A stretch of DNA of 64,000 nucleotides, taken from Patiria miniata. Its lineage: Eukaryota; Echinodermata; Asteroidea; Valvatida; Asterinidae. The position numbers were made by a program, and so were the translations under genes. Shown piece by piece: positions 38,801 to 47,800 of this stretch. Under the pieces are notes generated by a model. That model was not told where the DNA came from. It made no database searches and saw only the letters and a list, made by a program, of their open reading frames with translations. Position 1 is the first letter of the stretch; each line of letters begins with the position of its first letter. The stretch lies in contig NW_024037072.1 of assembly GCF_015706575.1 (NCBI RefSeq), positions 21,639,162 to 21,703,161 on the forward strand, in the 5' to 3' direction.

Positions 38801-41800
38801 TTGTGGTGTCATTTCGAGCAGAATTTCAGGCAAAGCTATTGCTTGCTCAACAGCTTCCATGTTGTTCCTCATACAACATCGGGTTACCGAAGACAGGACA
38901 GAAAGTGTCTGTTGAATGTCAGAATCTGGAGGTCAAGTGTTGTTTTGCATACTGATCTGCACTTGTTTCATAGACACTTCCTGTATGCAAGCACCTATTC
39001 CATAGATTACAGAATTTCATGCATTTTATAGAAATTCAAAGACAAAATTTTTGCCTTTTCTGACACCATAATCTACTCAAGACACACACTTCTTTTCCTG
39101 TGGTATCTTCCAGATATTATAACTGTGTTAAAATAATGCTAGTGGTCTACAATTTGCAGCACCACTTTCAGTATTTTGGAACCATTTCCTTGAACTTATA
39201 AACAGTTATATTGAAGGTGTCAGTGATGGGAGATCGGTCTCGATGACCGTGACACAGCTTAATTTGCATGATCTTCAGACAAATGTCCTCCTTCAGACAC
39301 AAAGTACTCCCGCCATTGTCAATTTCCGGCGGCAGGGATGATGACTCCTCTCCAAAAGCAAGGGTCTCATGGTGACAAGACAATAAGGTCAACTATAAAA
39401 GCTGAACCTGCCTCACTGGGATTGTGTACACTGTCACATTCAATCTTCAACCCAAGGTGTTGACGACCCTACCTAGGTCACCAGTCACATGAATCATAGG
39501 TCCTCGATGTCAACAAAAAAGACGGAGACGGAAAGTTCAAGAAAAAGGCCCGCCAGTCTAGAATCCCTAGAGGATTCCAAGGTGGTACAAGGTTCCAAAA
39601 TTATTTCCATTTCCTAAGGTTGACAACTGACAAGACATCTCATGCTGAACTGCTCCCCTGACTTTATCCTACTGGTACACGATACAGAACTAAGCCTCTG
39701 ACTCGGCCGACCACCGCTGGAAAAACCTAACTATTTTTCAACTACTGCTCCAAATTTACCTTTTTTTTCAGTCCAAATTTTGTTTGCTATTGGTTACATA
39801 TTCATGAACGGGTGCAGGCCAGCTAGACTGGTTCCCTTACCTTACACTTTTCTGGCATCTATAAATTGATCCATTTTATCTTTAGTGGAGTCAAGGAACC
39901 AGACTACTTGATCATTTTTGTTTTTCTTGGTTTTTCCAGCATTTTCGAACACAAATGTCAGTGTAACACTAACAATATTTGATCTATTATACTAACCCCT
40001 CAAATAATTCATTTCTGAATATTACAGCAAAAGCCAATGATGTACATTCCGTTTAACCCTCCCTAACCCCCTTGCATGCCTTGAGTGATTTATAAGGAAC
40101 CACCTTCCTTATACCCATGCAAAAATCCAACACCATAATGGTAAACTCTACACCCAAATTGTTCGACTCCGATTACATGGTGGTAAGCCTAACCATGGGT
40201 TAGAGGTGGTTAGGGTAAATGCTTTAGGAAGAGACCAGTCTTCAGAAACAGCAATCCGCCAGGAAGTCAAGAAATTGTGATATCAAGAAGTTACCAAAGC
40301 AGAACTGCATAATTGCGTACTCGGTGATAAATAATTTGATAAGATCCAAATTGGCAGTTTCTTTGGCTGGTATCCATCAGTGGCTCGGGGCATTCATAAT
40401 GTATACCGATGGAATCCCGTATTGCCCTCCAGAGGGCAGTATAGAATTTGATTAGATCCCACCCAACATGGGCTCCCACTGAGTTGGAGTAATTCATTAA
40501 GAGTCCGTGACCAGACTTAATGAGGTCGGAATGATGAGCGACACACTTTGCCACTGTGATCGCAAAGGGAAACAATAGGGACCTATGACTCGAAACTCGA
40601 AAAGTTAACTCCAAACTCGAAAAGTCAACTCGAAACTCGAAAAGTCAACTCGAAACTTGAAAATCCAACTCGAAACTCGAAGATCCAACTCAAAACTCGA
40701 AAATCCAACTCGAAACTCGAAAAGTTACCTTGAAACTCGAAACGTCAACTCGAAACTCGAAACTCAAAAATTTGACTCGAAACTCGAAAAATTAACTCGA
40801 AACTCCAAAAGTCAACTCGAAACTCCAAAAGTCAACTTGGAACTCAAAAACTTAACTCGAAACCCGTAACCCAAAGAATAGAAACCCTCCCACCATACTT
40901 GGGCCAAAAACCTTTTCCCCAGAAAGAGGTGGGTCCTGGGTGACTTACTTATTGAAGTCGTGAATTTCCTGGATGTTGCCAAACAGGGTGTCTTGGTCAT
41001 CTTCCGTGATGAGATTGATGGTGGCTGCTATTGCTTGCTTGTAGCCCTGTGGGGTGTCAAAATACATGAATTTACAACAAGACTGAAAAATGTTATGAAG
41101 TATATCAAAATTTCTTGGCATACCTGGATTAAAGTTTCAAGAAAATTTTATGCACTATTTCATAATTTTCAATGAAACATACACCCAAGGAATCTTCAAA
41201 CAGTCAATTTTCATGTACCGGTAATGTATCCAGCAAATATTTCCTTGCAAGGGCTTTTGTCTACCAGCTTCCAAAGACGAACTGAGTAATGCATAAGAAC
41301 ACTTGATTAATTTGGAAATATAAATTGTGATGGGTGAATGTTTTGTGATGTTGACATTTGTTTTTTCTTATGTGCTAAATTGAGTTGACAGATCATTCTT
41401 GGGGTCCGGATGAAGCAAATGTTGTGCCTAACTGCCTGTAAGAAGATTCTCTACAAGCTACAATGGGAAAGATCATTACTAGACTATCAGTATTGCTCTA
41501 GAACAGTACAATGTATAGTTCAACTCATTCACCTGTATAACATCTGCCAAATCCATCACGTAACTCTCCTCAGTGTCTATTAGTTCTTTGCACTTCTGAT
41601 CCATATAAGACATGCTGAGTCTGGAGGACTGTTGGGACCTGGACCGAAGGGGCGGAGTCGAGACTGGGGAGGGCGAAGGAGACAACACATCAATATCAGC
41701 CTCCACTGCGGACGAAATGGTCGGGTTGATACCGGTACGGGAGGATTTTCTCTTATAGTCCAGTTTGATGGCTGACAGGGGCACTGGTTCCGAGTCGCTT

Positions 41801-44800
41801 CGTAATCGGCCTCTTGGCTTGGCCGTCGGTGCCTCGCCGGCCTTCTTGTTCGCCGGTGCTTCACTTTTGGATTTTCCAAGAGCGTTGCTCTCGATAAACT
41901 GGCTGAATTTCGTCCTCGCTAGCCGCGCACCGAATGACAATGTTCTTTGGAAACCTCTCAGATTGGCATTAGTGTCTGTCCGCTCTGGCGGCGAGGATGC
42001 TGCTGATTTACGCCTTGGTGGTGGATGGCTGTTTTTCTCAAGACTTGATGACCGCGAGTCGCGACCAGAGGATTTGGATTCTAGATTTGATGTCTTCTGT
42101 TTACTCTCAGTAGGCGCTGCAGTAGTACGTTCTATTTCAGTCTCCACAGTTGCGTTAGTACTTTGTTCACAGTCTTCGTCCAAAATTCCGGGGCAACTCT
42201 CGCTCCTTGGTTTCAAGCTACTCACATCCGTATCAAATGTGTCTTTTTCCTCATCTGATAAGTCCAACTTCACAGACGAGAGAGAACTGTATAGAAAACT
42301 TTGGTTAGGGGGATTTGGCATAGTGTTTGCTTCCTCAGCCTTAGTAGTCTCATCTGTCGGTTCGGCCGGAGCGGGAGAGTCACTGTTACTCAGAGGCCCA
42401 TCCATGGCGCCCGTGGCTTCAACTGCCATGGCATCTTCCTGGTTCCCGGCGATTTCAGTGGTTCCTGTCTCGGCTGTGATGATGCCATCACTGCTGGTCC
42501 TGTCAGGTGACTCCGTCGTGGTGGTTGTGTTCTCCTTGATCGACATGAGTTCGTTGTCTGTTGATGCATACTTATCATACAGAGTAATCAAGGAGGGGGC
42601 TATGTCCATAGAGGAATCTGCAGAGAACAAAAAAAAAAAAAAAGCACTGGACATTAGGGTCTGACGGTGGAAAACAAATTGTTGAATGCACACTTACATG
42701 TAGTTTCCAACTATCAATAGATCTCTCTCATACTATAGGATGCTTTTTTGTAGGAAAATTACAAACTGCGTATTCAACACCATCAGGTGCGTGTGCTCGC
42801 CGCTTGCAAAATGTTCTATACACGTGCGCATGTTGCTCAAAATTTCTTCAAAATACGGTGCAGCCGATGAGCATCACAACAAGTTGACGCACAAAATGCT
42901 GATGCACGTGGAAATCTGTAGGAAGTGACGTCATTTGAGAGAAGACCTATCAGCCAAGTTCTTGATTCTGAGTTAACGTTTTGAGTCACTCCATTCCGAT
43001 CAGAGTCCAAGTCTGAAGTGAATGTATGTGTACATCATAAAGATTAAACAAACTTTACATTTTTGTGAAGTTCCATTAGCCAAACATAAATTCATGATTT
43101 ACCCTTGCATATTGTGATTATCCACATGGAAATGACCACCTACATCCACCAGTGACGGTACATTGTACATTTTCACATGCAGAGAAATTCGGTTCAGATA
43201 TGAAAAGAAGAACTGCCTTCAAGTTTCAACCTTCCTGTTAATAAATTTATGTAATATCCTTCGGATAACACAGTCAAGACTCAAGTATTGTCAAAACATT
43301 TCTGAGCAAAATACTGTGTACATGATATTATGTTAACAGGTACCTACCATACAATTAACGGAGAAGTATAAAGTACCAGTATAATGCCATGGAGAAGTAG
43401 GTATAAAGTTATAAATTTTTTTCTGCAAAAGTTAGACGTATTATTTACCATGCATATACATGTAAGGTGATAGTACATGTAACTGTGTCAAATTCCTGAA
43501 ACTACCAGTAATGGCTCTGTTTGTTGACAAAACATACTTGTTGTGCACACATCTGCTCACTCAACAGATGTTGAAAAACCAATGAACAGTCACAACAAAT
43601 GAACTTGGGAAGACAACCAAAATGGCACCCTAAAAATCTGTCAACACTGGATGGGACAATTCACAATTGGCCAAATCCTCCACTACAAACTTCTCAATCC
43701 CCCATTGAGGAAGCATTGTGCAATTCACTGGAAGGGTCCACTTAATGGCCCGAAGATTCCCTGGGTCTCAGACCAAACATTCAAGGTTTGAGGTTACACC
43801 TGCTACATTCCACACTGCACCACCGAGACCTCAAACAAGAAAGGCCGGTCTGTCCTACAACTGGACCTCTCTGAAAACCCCACAGTGCCTGAGTTAATAA
43901 AAAAAAATACTGATTTTGCTAGAGGGGTGTTGATTGTAAATTAGGCGCAACTGGAGTGGAAAAGAAAAGTTTGCCTTGTGTTGCTGGAGGCCCAAGGGGA
44001 GGGTGCATGGGCGGCACAGATTTGTGGTTTGGACAGGCTAAGAGGGCCCAAGTGCCTTATAAACATGACACTGGATATTCAATTATCTTGTAATGCTAAT
44101 ACTTGTTGCAAAGTTGCATATTCCACTGAGCATATAGCTGAGGGACCACCAGCATTTATTGTACATGCACTGTACGTACTAAAAACCTGGAAACTGCCCG
44201 TAATTTTAGGGACTTCTCCCCAGTTTCCACCGGGAAAGAGTGAAGAAACTGAAAGCTGATCACATGATTTCTTCAATGGAAACACAACTTCGCTTCAACT
44301 GTAACATGTACATAGGTTTCTACATGTATGTCATTAGAAACAGGAACAAGGGCCCAAAGAGGAACAATAGAGGAAGAGACATGAACTTTAATCCTAAAAC
44401 AAGTTCACCCTGTATCAACCTGATTATGAAAATTTTAAAAGCTGATAATTTACAAAAGAAAATCAAACTACTGGCATTGCGTCTAGTCTGACTTGAGAAA
44501 CAAAAGTTAGACACATTACTCATACATACATGTGTGTAGGTTTTCTTTTCCAAATACCAATCATTCATGACATACATTTTTTTACATGTACAATGTACCC
44601 TGGTACCAGCACCACGTGTTTCTTTTACTTAATTATATTCCTTAAGTTTTTTTTCAACAAAAATGTTAAACCTGTATCACATGTCCCCTTGAACAACAGA
44701 AAAAAGTACAGAAAATGTGGACCATACCCCAAATTCAATCTGCCCCAAACTGATTGCCATATGATCGCTAATTTGTTTACCTTTCATCCCATTTGGACAA

Positions 44801-47800
44801 TACTGGGTTACAAAAGTCTCGAATCACTAAATAAACAGAAATGTTACCTGTTGGGAACAACAGCAAAACTTGCACTGGTGAAATAACCCACTTCACCCTA
44901 TCTGTAGCCCTGAGGGATAGGTTCCATTACATACTACAGGTCTGAACAATTTGTCCCACAATTCTGATGTTTCATGGGGTAATGGGAGAGGCGAACTAAT
45001 AACCAGACATTTGTTTAACATGTATACAGTTTTGGGACTTGAAGTGGAAAAAAATTCAGGAGAATAGATTACATTTACAAAAGAAACAGCCTGAGACTGT
45101 TCATTTTAAATCTACATGTAGTTTCTGCCTTTCGAAGATTCAAACAGATTTTACATCAATTGGACTTTCCTACATGTACTTGCACGTGTAATTCAACACA
45201 AAATATCAAAACATGCCAAAAGTATGTTTGTAAATTTTATTTCACAAATTAAAAAATGCCATATAACACAGTCAGAGGAGTGGTTTATTGTTGTCGGTAC
45301 CAGTTGGCGTGCCAACACTGCGCTATGAGGAAGTTTTCTGTTGTTTGGGAAATTACTAACGAGTTACGGGGACTTTCTGCTGTCCCCATAGTGTCTTCGG
45401 TCCCCATTAACAGTACAGGTGTGGTCCCCAAAAGCTACTGAACAAGATTGTGTAATAATAATTTTGAGGGCACGTGTGGTCTAGCGGTGGAGCACAGGAT
45501 TCATGTGGAGCACAGGATTCATGATCGTGAGGTTGTGGGTTGGAGCCCCGCCGTGGCCATACGTGTTGTGCCCTTGAGTAAGGCGCTTTACCTCAATTAC
45601 TCCTCTCAACCCAGGTGTTAAATGGGTACCGCACTACCGGCATTATTCAACATGTTCAATGCTGGGAAGGTAACAGACTCGCTGTGGAGGAGGTGTGGTG
45701 ATCCCCCCACAGCAGCATATGAGTCTGGCCCAATCGCTATTAAAGAGAGATGGGCACTCTGTTCCTGTGAACACAGGTTCATCCCCTTTCGTCCCTTTTT
45801 GTAACTCAGCGAAAAATTAATAACATGCATGCAATTTAAAGAAAATCTTATAAATGAACAAAACCGTATGGAAAAATTAAAGTTGAAATGTCAAACAAAA
45901 ATGTAAAAAACAAAGGTCAGGATTGACTTATGGTCCCAATAGTGAAATTCAGTCATTATTCATAAAGAATACATGTACTTCACAATCACATGTGCATTTA
46001 TTTTTTACTGAATACATTTCAGAAATTCAAAAAAGTGAACAGAAAGTGAAGCAAGAAAACATTTACCTGCAGAAAAAAGTTCCCTCTCACTGGTCTCAAT
46101 CATCTTTCGGAGCTCAAAATCAAACAACATTGCCACTGACATGACTGGCAATTCTTACAGTTACACACGTACACGTATCTTGCAGTATTAATCCCAATAA
46201 ACGTCAGTAATAGCACTAAATCCACCCAGACTGATTTTTACATCGTCCCTAACTGCCACTCGCTCACTTGACTCACAGAATGAGAAATGCCTGACAAGTT
46301 ACAGGTTACTGCCCTACACCATGTGGGCCAGCCAAGGGCTTGGACAGTCTCCCTGCACCGAAATCCACAGCAAGGCCCCAAGATTGAGCCTGGGATCTAG
46401 ACAAGGTCCTTGGGGGCAATTTAGTCTTCACAATACACACAGGATGGTGCAGCAGTGATTTCATGCCAAAACCTGTCAAATGAAATACCTGAACAACTGG
46501 TGCTGAACAACGCTGGCTTTGTTCTTTCCTGTAGACTGTTCCACTCTGTGAACATCAGTGGTGGTTCCCAGTTAGAACTTTTTGAGGGATATACACATGT
46601 ACCGTATCAAACTGTATTCACCTGAATATAGCAGTCATAATTTCACAGAAGGGAGAGACTCGGTCTCCTAGTAGTTGTACCATATACACGTACTTGTAGT
46701 TGTGGGTACCGTAGTCCAGATTTGCAATTGTAACACCATGTCTCCAAAATGTAATCCCAAGTTCAAAATGAGACTGAACAGACTTGACAAATTTATGTGC
46801 GCGTCTGCACGCATTCCTGACTGTAGGAGGTAGAGTGCCACTGAGTCAACCACGGCCCCCACATTATGCATAATGGAAATACCCACATGCCTTTGGGTTA
46901 AAACCTGCATTATAAAAATATACACTGTACAGTTCACTTGGCAATGACAAAGGCAAATGCTTTGTGTGGGTTTTCTGGTTTGGCGACCACAGGAAATGAT
47001 TACTGTTCATGTATGTTGTGGGATGGGCCAAGTGTCCACATATATTGCAACTCTTTTGAGATACACATGTACTTCCTCAGGAAAAAAATCCTTTCCCCAC
47101 AACCTTATGAAAACAAACGGTACAGGAATTAGCATGTTAACATGTTGGACAAATAGAGAAGGTTGAGTAATTATATCAACATACCCGGTAGGCGGTAGGA
47201 CACCGAGTACTTGTGAAGGGTTGGTTGGGCAATTTTTTTCACGATCACCATTTTCTGTGGTAACCGCGCTAGCAGAAATATTCTGTGCTAACCCTGTAAG
47301 CACAGAATCCTTAGTTGCCGGTTGTGCGCATGCGCAGAAGCCAAAATTCCTCGCTAACATAGTTAGTTTCTGCTATAGTAAGCAGGGATTTTTCGCTAAC
47401 TGTAAGCAGAGCCAAGAAAATTTGGCACTGATGGTACAGGGCTAAGTATTCACTTGCATGATTGGTACATGTACATGTAAATATACCGGTACATACGATG
47501 CATTTTTTATTCTGTATAATTTTGGCCAAAATCCAGCTGGGTTGTCCTCTTACTAAGTCCACGGTCAATTTGTGAGCCCAGCATGCAGTTTCCAGATCAA
47601 GTTACAGTAGCCTGTAATACATGTAAACCAGCCAAGATGACAGAAACCAGACCAGCTGACCCTGAGACTCCAGAGTTTGACATAAGGCCTCTCTGACCTA
47701 ATCCATACAATCCAATTTATCCTGACCAAATTCTGCTTTCTATTCTGAGTGGCTTAACCTGGCCGGGTCTAAAGCTTTACATGTAACCCCGCAAATGCCT

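Larger units (their letters stand above)
32974..40948 (-). other. Intron 3
   Basis: 7,975 bp. It holds a small MITE (33373-33544), dense TACATGTA words (33655-33810), copies of two dispersed repeats (36879-37125, 39803-40040) and a 20-bp minisatellite (40587-40871). The remaining stretches (33820-36870, 37130-39800, 40045-40580) show no gene I could support. Confidence 0.75.

Noticed and set aside
40657-40869. Repetitive frame with NSK-LE and LTRNS words
   Set aside because: It arises wholly from the 20-bp minisatellite.
42300-42620. Met32 in exon 2 as the only start
   Set aside because: It remains possible for another isoform. However, exon 1 supplies the right phase and an upstream stop, so the longer model is preferred.
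41765-42664. 299-residue plus-strand open frame
   Set aside because: Antisense shadow of RhoGEF exon 2; composition follows the exon read backwards and there are no domains.
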